Assembly (NCBI GenBank): GCA_910588895.1
Contig: CAJUSS010000086.1
Location: 916-15,225 of the forward strand
Reading direction: 5' to 3'
DNA: 14,310 nt
Source of the DNA: an uncultured Lachnospiraceae bacterium
GTDB lineage: Bacteria > Bacillota > Clostridia > Lachnospirales > Lachnospiraceae
Translations under genes and position numbers: made by a program
The notes under the pieces: model-generated
What the model saw: the letters and a program-made list of their open reading frames with translations, nothing else
What the model was told of the DNA's origin: nothing
Database searches by the model: none
Shown here: positions 1 through 6,900 of the stretch, in pieces
How positions within the stretch are numbered: position 1 is the stretch's first letter
Layout: every line of letters begins with the position of its first letter

Positions 1-377
1 CCCGAAAAGACTTTGTGGCCGACCAGGTGCTGAAAAGAGCCGGCTATTACGCCTACACCGACGGGGTCAGTTACCAGAAGTCACGGGAAAAAGACGTCAC
101 TATAGGCGTCTACCGCCTGACCATGAAGAGCAACAGCGATAATTTCCGCCAGTCCTCCGTCCAGGGGGTCATGAAGCGGATCAAAGCCAAGGGCGCGGCC
201 GTGCTCATCTATGAACCTTCCTTAGAAGATGGGACTACCTTTTTCGGCAGTCTGGTGGTGAACGATCTGGAGGTCTTCAAGGAAAGATGCGACCAGATCA
301 TCGCCAACCGATACGATCCCTGTCTGGATGATGTGAACGATAAGGTATACACGAGGGATCTTTACCAGCGCGATTGA
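1..377 (+). CDS. ugd: UDP-glucose 6-dehydrogenase, C-terminal part (5' end outside window)
   Basis: Only the last ~124 codons are visible; the frame is open from base 3 to the TGA at 375-377. The enzyme oxidises UDP-glucose to UDP-glucuronate with two NAD+, in the cytoplasm, supplying precursors for surface polysaccharides. The visible part matches the UDP-binding C-terminal domain of the short bacterial (HasB-like) form. It contains MKSNSDNFRQSSVQGVMKRI, then an IYEP segment followed by EDGTTFFGS, a VVNDLEVF stretch, IIANRY, and a C-terminal KVYTRDLYQRD tail, all typical of this family from memory. The catalytic cysteine and NAD-binding Rossmann domain would lie upstream of the window. The neighbour downstream is an unrelated secreted protein about 200 bases away, so this is probably the end of its own transcription unit. 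The family call is confident; the exact nucleotide-sugar substrate is inferred. Confidence 0.88.
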   Translation, partial: RKDFVADQVLKRAGYYAYTDGVSYQKSREKDVTIGVYRLTMKSNSDNFRQSSVQGVMKRIKAKGAAVLIYEPSLEDGTTFFGSLVVNDLEVFKERCDQIIANRYDPCLDDVNDKVYTRDLYQRD

Positions 378-531
378 CGGTCACTGATCCCGGCCAGCCT
401 GTTGGGGACCAGCGATCGGCGTGAGAGGTATTGAGAGGATATGGAGAAATGAGTGTATATGATGGAAACATCTGGAGGCCTGCCCAGCTATCTCCGATGG
501 ATTTGCCATCTTCTGTATGCTACTATTGTTT

Positions 532-559
532 TGTAACAGAAATGTAAGATCCATGTAAC
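532..559. promoter_or_regulatory. Three 11-bp-phased TGTAA half-sites (WalR/OmpR-family-like operator)
   Basis: TGTAAC (532-537), TGTAAG (543-548) and TGTAAC (554-559) are tandem direct repeats, each separated by exactly 5 bases, giving an 11-bp period. The known WalR (YycF) consensus is TGTWAH-N5-TGTWAH; the first and third half-sites fit it, and the middle one deviates only at its last base. The array ends 19 bases before the ATG of the secreted CAP protein. The half-site match is seen directly; the identity of the regulator is inferred from the consensus. No convincing -35/-10 pair could be fixed around it, so whether it activates or represses is open. Confidence 0.5.
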
Positions 560-578
560 ATACGGAAGGAGAAAGAAA

Positions 579-1454
579 ATGATGAAAAGATCGGTATCAT
601 ATGCAGCAGCATTAGCGGTAGTCCTGGCTGGGAGTTTCGCGGTCCCCTCACAGGCTGCTATGAAGATGGTCGTTGTGGGCGGCGGCTCCTGTGGTCAGGG
701 AAGTACCTGCCCCGATCAGGACAGCTCCTCCTGCTCCGGTCAGATCAGCTTAGATGACCTGCTCTCCGGGATGGCCGGAAATCGCGGGAGCCTGGGCGGC
801 AGCAGCTGCACCACTCCCTGGGGCGGTCTGTCTGGATGGCGCATCCCCGGCGGGATCTGCGTAGGCGGCGGGGACTCCGGCTGTCCTATAGACTATTTCT
901 GGGACCGGAACTGCAACGTGGGCGACGGAGGAAATGGCGGCTCCACAGGGAGCGATGGGAGCTGGGGCTGTCCGGACATCACGATCCCCGACGAGGATGT
1001 GCCCGGAGCCGACCTTCCGGGACAGTGGCAGCCGGACGAGGACGATCGGTATCCCTCTTACGATGAGGATATGGATGTCAGCGGATATCTGCAGCAGGTG
1101 GTCAGCTTAGTCAACCAGGAGCGGAGCAAGGCGGGGCTTTTGGCATTAAAGGAGTCCGCACAGCTTTCTTCCGCAGCAGCAGTGCGCGCCCGGGAGATCG
1201 TGACCAGCTTTTCCCATGTGAGACCGGACGGCAGCAGCTTCAGCACGGCGATCGCACAGAACGGGGTATCCTTTAGCGGCGCCGGGGAGAACATCGCCTA
1301 TGGACAGAGCTCACCGGCAGAGGTCATGAACGCCTGGATGAACAGCCAGAGCCACCGGGAGGCGATCTTGAACCCGCGGTATACAAATATCGGCGTGGCC
1401 TGCCATCAGGACAGCAGCGGCGTGCTGTATTGGACACAGCTTTTTACATATTAA
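579..1454 (+). CDS. Secreted CAP/SCP-domain protein with cysteine- and glycine-rich linker
   Basis: A 291-residue exported protein. Residues 1-26 form a signal peptide (MMKR, hydrophobic core, cleavage likely after SQA). Residues 35-135 are low-complexity Gly/Ser/Asp with eight cysteines (38, 44, 52, 77, 94, 102, 112, 131), followed by an acidic Pro/Asp stretch to about 168. Residues ~170-291 form a CAP (SCP/PR-1, PF00188) domain: LVNQERSKAGL, FSHVRPDGSSF (His213), GENIAYG (Glu237), SQSHREAIL (His259), YTNIGVAC and the terminal YWTQLFTY. The His/Glu/His set matches the usual CAP cleft residues. Bacterial CAP proteins are extracellular and often linked to the cell wall or sporulation, but their biochemical activity is mostly unknown. 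GGAAGGAG (564-571) lies 7 bases before ATG 579; ATG 582 is an equally possible start. The gene is flanked by a possible WalR-like operator and a strong terminator, so it is probably monocistronic. Confidence 0.88.
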   Translation: MMKRSVSYAAALAVVLAGSFAVPSQAAMKMVVVGGGSCGQGSTCPDQDSSSCSGQISLDDLLSGMAGNRGSLGGSSCTTPWGGLSGWRIPGGICVGGGDSGCPIDYFWDRNCNVGDGGNGGSTGSDGSWGCPDITIPDEDVPGADLPGQWQPDEDDRYPSYDEDMDVSGYLQQVVSLVNQERSKAGLLALKESAQLSSAAAVRAREIVTSFSHVRPDGSSFSTAIAQNGVSFSGAGENIAYGQSSPAEVMNAWMNSQSHREAILNPRYTNIGVACHQDSSGVLYWTQLFTY

Positions 1455-1483
1455 GTGCTCTGGGCACAAGGCCGGTACAATAG

Positions 1484-1536
1484 GCTGCCGCAGGATAACA
1501 GCTATCGCATATAGGCTGTATCCTGCGGCAGCTTTT
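1484..1536 (+). terminator. Intrinsic terminator after the CAP-domain gene
   Basis: The left arm at 1484-1502 (starting GCTGCCGCAGGATA) pairs with the right arm at 1515-1532 (TATCCTGCGGCAGC at its end) in an 18-bp stem with one bulged A and a 12-base loop. TTTT at 1533-1536 follows directly. It begins about 30 bases after the stop codon and separates this gene from the plsX cluster. Confidence 0.85.
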
Positions 1537-1620
1537 GGCTGCAATTCAGAAAATACGCTCTATGGAGCAAGACCTTCCGCGCATCAAACCGATAAAAGGG
1601 GGCACAAGATCCCTATATAC

Positions 1621-1724
1621 TGGGTATAAAATGGGATATATTGGGATATAAAAGCGTAAACTCCCCCCATTTTTCACAGTCCCAAGCGATATTGTGAAAA
1701 AAATATTGATTTATATTGGGATAT
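1621..1724. repeat. Phased TGGGATAT repeats upstream of and inside the plsX promoter
   Basis: TGGGTATA at 1621, TGGGATATA at 1632 and TGGGATATA at 1642 lie 11 and 10 bases apart. A fourth copy lies at 1717. The 12-mer ATATTGGGATAT occurs perfectly at 1638-1649 and again at 1713-1724, 75 bases apart (about seven helical turns). The last copy falls within the 17-base spacer of the predicted promoter. An opposite-facing ATCCC sits at 1609-1613. This resembles a multi-site operator. It does not match the FapR or FabT boxes I know, so the regulator is unassigned. Confidence 0.5.
1670..1701. repeat. Inverted repeat TTTTTCACA / TGTGAAAAA upstream of the plsX promoter
   Basis: TTTTTCACA (1670-1678) and its exact reverse complement TGTGAAAAA (1693-1701) are separated by 14 bases. 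The right arm ends four bases before the predicted -35 element. It could be a transcription factor site or an AT-rich upstream element. It is poorly placed for a terminator on either strand: the CAP gene already has one, and no gene converges from the right. Confidence 0.4.
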
Positions 1725-1734
1725 TTAGTATATT
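1706..1734 (+). promoter_or_regulatory. Predicted sigma-A-type promoter for plsX-acpP
   Basis: TTGATT (1706-1711) and TATATT (1729-1734) are separated by 17 bases, matching the TTGACA/TATAAT consensus at 4 and 5 of 6 positions. Transcription would start near 1741, giving a leader of about 70 bases before the plsX ATG. This is the best promoter candidate in the 358-base gap between the CAP gene and plsX. The rest of that gap holds the CAP terminator and the repeats listed separately; 1537-1608 shows nothing I can assign. Confidence 0.6.
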
Positions 1735-1812
1735 AGGTTTAGATCGCGGCCATCTTGCAGGATGTGCAGGCGGTGAGCATAAAGTATCCGGCGAAGAAGG
1801 AGAGGATCGAAC

Positions 1813-2823
1813 ATGGTCAGGATAGCAGTGGACGCCATGGGCGGCGATCATGGGCCGTCTCAGATGGTGGCCGGGGCAGTGGAGGCGGTGGCGGCCAAGC
1901 CGCAGATCCAGGTCCTCCTGGTGGGACAGGAGGATGTGATCGGGGCAGAGCTGGCTAAGCACACCTATGATAAGGAGAAGATCGCCGTGGTGAACGCCAC
2001 GGAGGTGATCGCCACGGAAGAGCCGCCGGTGAACGCCATACGGAAGAAGAAGGATTCCTCCATCGTGGTAGGCATGGGCCTGGTAAAGAAAAAGGAAGCG
2101 GATGCTTTTGTGTCGGCTGGCAGCTCCGGAGCCATACTGGTGGGCGGTCAGGTGATCGTGGGGAGGATAAAGGGCGTGGAGAGACCTCCCTTAGCACCTT
2201 TGATCCCCACAGAAAAGGGTGTCTCCCTGCTGATCGATTGCGGGGCCAACGTGGATGCCAGGTCATCCCATCTGGTACAGTTTGCCAAGATGGGCTCCAT
2301 CTATATGGAGCATGTGATGGGCATAAAGCGGCCAAGGGTCGCTATCGTCAATATCGGAGCAGAAGAGGAGAAAGGGAACGCGCTGGTGAAGGAGACTTTC
2401 CCCCTGCTGAAAGCCTGCACCGATATCAACTTTATCGGCAGCATAGAGGCGAGAGAGATCCCGCACGGGGGCGCGGACGTGATCGTCTGCGAGGCATTTG
2501 TGGGGAATGTGATCCTCAAGCTCTATGAGGGCGTGGGAGCTACTCTGATCGGCTGTGTGAAGAAGGGGATGATGACCTCCCTGCGCAGCAAGATCGGCGC
2601 GCTTTTGGTAAAACCTGCGTTAAAAGCCACCTTAAAGTCCTTTGACGCCAGCCGGTATGGAGGGGCGCCGCTTTTGGGCTTGAACGGCTTGGTCGTAAAG
2701 ACCCACGGCAATTCAAAAGCCAACGAGGTAAAAAATTCCATCATCCAATGCGTAGCCTTCAAGGAACAGCAGATCAATGAGAAGATCAGGGACAGCCTTG
2801 AGGCCGCTAAAAAAGAAGAGTAG
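1813..2823 (+). CDS. plsX: Phosphate acyltransferase PlsX
   Basis: 336 residues, the normal length for PlsX. The enzyme converts acyl-ACP plus phosphate into acyl-phosphate, the donor used by PlsY to start phospholipid synthesis; it is a peripheral membrane/cytosolic protein. Visible motifs are the N-terminal DAMGGDHGP (7-15), SAGSSGA (101-107; often SAGNTGA elsewhere), DCGANVD (142-148), NIGAEEEKGN (180-189) and VCEAFVGNVILK (225-236). The last has EA where many homologues have DG, which I believe is common in Lachnospiraceae but cannot verify. ATG 1813 is chosen because AGGAGAGG ends 7 bases upstream. acpP begins 11 bases after the stop codon, so the two are co-transcribed. In many Firmicutes rpmF lies just upstream; here it is absent and replaced by an intergenic promoter region with repeats. 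Confidence 0.95.
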   Translation: MVRIAVDAMGGDHGPSQMVAGAVEAVAAKPQIQVLLVGQEDVIGAELAKHTYDKEKIAVVNATEVIATEEPPVNAIRKKKDSSIVVGMGLVKKKEADAFVSAGSSGAILVGGQVIVGRIKGVERPPLAPLIPTEKGVSLLIDCGANVDARSSHLVQFAKMGSIYMEHVMGIKRPRVAIVNIGAEEEKGNALVKETFPLLKACTDINFIGSIEAREIPHGGADVIVCEAFVGNVILKLYEGVGATLIGCVKKGMMTSLRSKIGALLVKPALKATLKSFDASRYGGAPLLGLNGLVVKTHGNSKANEVKNSIIQCVAFKEQQINEKIRDSLEAAKKEE

Positions 2824-2834
2824 GAGGGAACGAT

Positions 2835-3065
2835 ATGGAATTCGAAAAATTACAGGGGATCATCGCAGAGGTCTTGAACCTGGAGGCGGAGGAGATCACG
2901 ATGGCGGCTACGTTCGTAGACGATCTGGGCGCAGATTCGCTGGATATCTTCCAGATCATCATGGGGATCGAGGAAGAGTTTGACATCGAGATACCGAATG
3001 AGATCGCAGAGAAGATCGTTACGGTAGGCGATGCGGTAGAGGCGATCAAGAACGCAGTGAACTAA
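2835..3065 (+). CDS. acpP: Acyl carrier protein
   Basis: 76 residues, acidic, typical of AcpP. It carries growing acyl chains on a 4'-phosphopantetheine arm attached to Ser35 in the DDLGADSLD motif (29-37), in the cytoplasm. The four-helix pattern continues through IFQIIMGIEEEFDIEIP and a C-terminal VGDAVEAI helix. TAGGAGGG overlaps the plsX stop and sits 6 bases before ATG 2835, a strong ribosome binding site fitting the high demand for ACP. Following plsX, it supplies the carrier for PlsX's substrate. Tandem hairpins downstream probably end most transcripts here, separating abundant acpP mRNA from the less needed rnc-smc-ftsY message. Confidence 0.95.
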   Translation: MEFEKLQGIIAEVLNLEAEEITMAATFVDDLGADSLDIFQIIMGIEEEFDIEIPNEIAEKIVTVGDAVEAIKNAVN

Positions 3066-3085
3066 CTAGATACCTGGATAGTACT

Positions 3086-3126
3086 GAGGGGGGCAGTCGA
3101 AGGTCACGGTTGCCCCTCTCCTTATT
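3086..3126 (+). terminator. First hairpin downstream of acpP (weak terminator or attenuator arm)
   Basis: GAGGGGGGCA (3086-3095) pairs with TGCCCCTCTC (3111-3120) over 10 positions with one G-U pair. The stem can extend inwards to 3099/3107, leaving a 7-base loop. CTTATT follows, a poor U-tract. Bases 3090-3096 (GGGGCAG) are also exactly complementary to 3141-3147 (CTGCCCC), which form part of the next hairpin, so the two folds compete. Confidence 0.5.
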
Positions 3127-3143
3127 CCCGCGAGGGTCAGCTG

Positions 3144-3168
3144 CCCCGCTGCTTGTAGCGGGGTTTTT
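3144..3168 (+). terminator. Intrinsic terminator directly before the rnc ribosome binding site
   Basis: CCCCGCT (3144-3150), a 6-base loop, and AGCGGGG (3157-3163) form a perfect 7-bp GC-rich stem followed by TTTTT (3164-3168). The rnc Shine-Dalgarno AGGAGGG starts at 3172, leaving no room for a promoter between terminator and gene. rnc, smc and ftsY must therefore be reached by read-through, or the element acts as a conditional attenuator. Confidence 0.75.
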
Positions 3169-3184
3169 GATAGGAGGGATAGAG

Positions 3185-3910
3185 TTGAAACATAACTTAA
3201 GAGAGCTGGAAGAGGTGATCGGCTATCAGTTTGCCAACAGAGGTCTCTTAAAAAACGCCATGACCCACAGCTCCTATGCCAATGAGCAGCACTGGGAAAA
3301 GACCAGGTGCAATGAACGGCTGGAATTTTTAGGGGATGCCGTCCTGGAGCTGTCCGCCAGTGAGTTCCTTTTTCGCAGGGACGGCAAGATGCCGGAAGGG
3401 GAGCTGACCAGGACCAGGGCCAGCTTAGTGTGCGAGCCGACCCTGGCCTTCTGCGCGGAGGAGATCGAGCTGGGCGAGTATCTGTTCCTGGGGAACGGCG
3501 AGGAGGCCACCGGCGGCAGGTACCGTCCTTCCGTGGTGTCCGATGCCATGGAGGCGCTGATCGGCGCGATCTATCTGGACGGTGGTCTTGCTAGTGCAAA
3601 AGAGTTTATCGAAGGCTTTATCTTAAATGATATCGAGCATAAGCAGCTCTTTTATGATAGCAAGACTATCTTACAGGAGATGGTGCAGAGCCATTATGAA
3701 GAGTCACTGTCCTACCAGATCGTCGGGGAGAAGGGGCCGGATCACCAAAAATCCTTTGAGGCCTGTGTGCGGATCGGCGATAAGGAGATCGGGAGAGGAA
3801 AGGGCCGTACCAAAAAAGCGGCGGAACAGAAGGCGGCCTATAATGGGATCTTGACGCTCAAAAAGGCAGACCAGAACAAGGATAAGGATGATAGCAGCAT
3901 ATGTATCTAA
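3185..3910 (+). CDS. rnc: Ribonuclease III
   Basis: 241 residues from the TTG start at 3185, the usual length for bacterial RNase III. It cleaves double-stranded RNA in rRNA and mRNA processing, as a cytoplasmic homodimer. The catalytic domain (about 1-150) carries the signature NERLEFLGDAVLEL (43-56), with Glu47 and Asp51, and SDAMEALIGAIYLDGG (119-134), with Asp120 and Glu123 as metal ligands. The dsRNA-binding domain spans about 157-225 (DSKTILQEMVQ start, GRTKKAAEQKAA end). TTG 3185 is chosen because AGGAGGG (3172-3178) lies 6 bases upstream and the homologous N-terminus LKHNLRELEEVIGYQF starts there; a longer frame from TTG 3110 would run through the terminator hairpin and is rejected. 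The stop codon overlaps the smc start by 10 bases, suggesting translational coupling. Confidence 0.93.
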   Translation: MKHNLRELEEVIGYQFANRGLLKNAMTHSSYANEQHWEKTRCNERLEFLGDAVLELSASEFLFRRDGKMPEGELTRTRASLVCEPTLAFCAEEIELGEYLFLGNGEEATGGRYRPSVVSDAMEALIGAIYLDGGLASAKEFIEGFILNDIEHKQLFYDSKTILQEMVQSHYEESLSYQIVGEKGPDHQKSFEACVRIGDKEIGRGKGRTKKAAEQKAAYNGILTLKKADQNKDKDDSSICI

Positions 3911-6900
3911 AGAGTATAGAGATCCAGGGGTTCAAATCCTTTGCCAACAAGATCCTTTTCGAGTTCCACAATGGCATCACCGGGATCGTAGGGCCCAATG
4001 GCAGCGGCAAGAGCAATGTGGCGGATGCCGTGCGCTGGGTCCTTGGCGAGCAGAGGGTGAAGCAGCTTCGGGGCGGCAGCATGCAGGACGTGATCTTTGC
4101 CGGCACAGAGATGCGGAAGGCCCAGGGCTTTGCCTATGTGGCGATCACCCTGGATAACTCCGATCATCAGCTGGCGATCGATTACGAGCAGGTGACCGTG
4201 GCCAGGCGGCTCTACCGCTCCGGCGAGAGCGAATATATGATCAATGGCAGCGCCTGCCGGCTGAAGGATGTGAACGAGCTGTTCTACGATACAGGTATCG
4301 GCAAGGAAGGCTATTCCATCATCGGCCAGGGGCAGATCGATAAGATCTTGAGCGGCAAGCCGGAGGACCGAAGAGAGCTTTTTGACGAGGCGGCGGGCAT
4401 CGTGAAGTTCAAGCGGCGCAAGGCGATCGCCCAGAAAAAGCTGGAAGACGAAAAACAGAATCTGGTCCGGGTAAACGACATCCTGGCCGAGCTGGAGAAG
4501 CAGATCGGCCCCTTAGAGCGCCAGTCGGAGGCGGCCAGACGGTATCTGCAGCTGAAGGAGGAGTTAAAGCGCTATGACGCCAATGCCTTCCTTTTGGAAA
4601 ATGCCCAGATCGCAGAGCAGCTAAAGACCTTGGAGGAGCGGGAGGCGATCGTCTCCGGTGACTTAGAGGAGGCGAGAAAAGAGGCCGAACGGCTAAAGAG
4701 CGACCACGACCGGCTGGATAAGGAGATCGCCGCGCTGGAGGAAAGACTGACGGAGGGCCGCTTACAGCTGAACCAGGAAAACTTAAAAAAGGGAAGCCTG
4801 GAAGGGCAGATCAACGTGCTGAACGAACAGATCAACACGGAGCGGATGAACGCGGAGCATCTAAAGAACCGTATGGAGGCCATCCACGGGGAGATCAGCG
4901 AGCGGCAGGAGAAGCTTCAGATCTACCGCGGCGAGAAGGCCGGCCTGTCGGAAAAGGCGGGTCAGGTCCTGGACCGGCAGAAGGAAGCAAAGATCGGCCT
5001 GATGGATGCGGACATGGCCATCCAGGAGCTGGAGCGTGAGATCGAGGAAGGCAAGACCGGGATCATCGACGTCCTGAACGAACGGGCGGAGCTGACCGCC
5101 AGGCAGCAGCGATATGAGACCATGCTGGAGCAGGTGGATCTGCGCCGCAGCGAGGTGAGCCAGAGGCTGTTGAAGATCAAGAGCGACGAGGCCCAGCAGG
5201 ACGAGCAGCTGAAGACGGAGGAGGAAAAGCTCTCCCGTCTGGAGGAGGAGCTGGGAGTCCTTTTGGCCCGCCAGCAGGAGCTGGAAAAAGAGGGGGCGGC
5301 CAAGGAGCAGGAGACGATCCGCCTGGCCCGCGCCTTAGAGGAAAAGTACAGAGCCTACCAGGCCGGCTATGCGAAGCTGGATTCCTTAAAGAACATCGCG
5401 GAGCGGTATGACGGCTACGGGAACAGCATCCGGAAGGTGATGGGCGTAAAGGACCGTGTCCATGGGATCCACGGCGTAGTGGCGGATCTGATCTCCACAA
5501 AGAAGCGCTATGAGACGGCGATCGAGACAGCCTTGGGCGGCAGTATCCAGAACATCGTCACGGATTCGGAGCAGACGGCCAAACAGCTGATCGAGTATCT
5601 AAAGAAAAATAAATTCGGACGGGCCACCTTCCTTCCCCTGACCAGTGTGGGCAGGAAGGACGGCTCCGGCCAGGAGAAACTCCTTGGACAGGTGACAGGG
5701 GAACCGGGGGTTTTAGGGCTGGCAAACCGTCTGGTCAGCACAGATCCCCAGTATGATGGCCTGATGCGCTATCTCTTAGGACGGGTGGTGGTGACAGATC
5801 ATATCGACCACGCCATCGCATTGGCCCGGAAATACCAGCACAGCCTGCGGATCGTCACCCTGGAGGGAGAGCTTTTAAGCCCCGGCGGTTCCATGTCCGG
5901 CGGTGCCTTTAAGAACAGCAGCAACCTTCTGGGACGGAAGCGTGAGATCGAGGAGCTGGAGCAGGCCTGCGAGAAGATCATGAAGGATTCGGAGCGCCTG
6001 GAGGCGGAAGAAGAGCAGCAAAAGGCGCTTTTGGAGGATATCCGCAGAGATCTGGAGGACATCCGGGAAAAGGAACAGGACATGCACCTGGTCCAAAACA
6101 CCGTAAAGATGAACATCAGCCAGCTTGAGAGCCGGAAGGAGGAGATCGCCGCGTCTTCTGTGGACCTGATACGGGAGCACGGTCAGCTGGAAGAGCAGGT
6201 CAAAGAGTTAAAAGCCAGCCAGAGCCAGCTGGATGCCAGCCTGGAGACGTTAAAGGAGCAGAACACCCAGACCGAACAGAAGATCATGGAGGGGCAGACC
6301 CGTCTGGAGACCTTTAAGAACAGCCGGGAGCAGGCCGCGAAGGACCTGGAGGCGATCCGCTTAGAAGCGGCGGGCCACCAGCAGAAGCTGGATTTTATCC
6401 GGGAAAATATGGAACGTGTCCATGAGGAGCTGAAAAAGCTGGAGGAAGAGCTGGTGGGCCTGGATAAGGGCAGCGGCGATTCGGAACAGGCGGCAAAGGA
6501 GAAGTTTTCCCAGATCGAGGCGATCAAAAAAGAGATCGGGGAGACAGAGGATAAGATCAAAGCGTATCTGGAGCAGATCGAAAGAGAAGACGGCCAAAGA
6601 GAAGAAAAGGCCAGAGAGCAGAAGGCCTTTTTTACCAAACGGGAAGAGGCTACCGACCGGATCGGTATGCTGGATAAGGATCTGTTCCGCCTGCAGGATC
6701 GAAAAGAAAAGCTGGACGAGAGGGCAGAGGAGCAGGTAAACTATATGTGGGCCGAATACGAGCTGACCTACAGCACGGCCCAGAAGCTCTATGACCCGGA
6801 GCTCAGCTCTCTGCCGGAGGTGAAAAAACAGGTGGAGGCCATAAAGGGCAAGATCCGGGGCTTAGGGAACGTGAACGTGAACGCGATCGAGGATCACAAG

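Noticed and set aside
385..412. Imperfect hairpin after the ugd stop codon
   Set aside because: 8-bp stem with an internal mismatch and no T-run; not convincing as a terminator.
459..536. 25-codon frame ending in a hydrophobic tail upstream of the CAP gene
   Set aside because: Poor ribosome binding spacing, no recognisable similarity, and its end overlaps the TGTAA repeats; likely chance.
3110..3184. Longer N-terminus for RNase III from TTG 3110
   Set aside because: It would translate through the terminator hairpin and add residues not typical of the family; a strong Shine-Dalgarno fits TTG 3185.
4572..6638. Long open frames on the minus strand across smc
   Set aside because: They are antisense to the coiled-coil codons of smc, have Ser/Arg-rich low-complexity content and no ribosome binding sites; shadows of the real gene.
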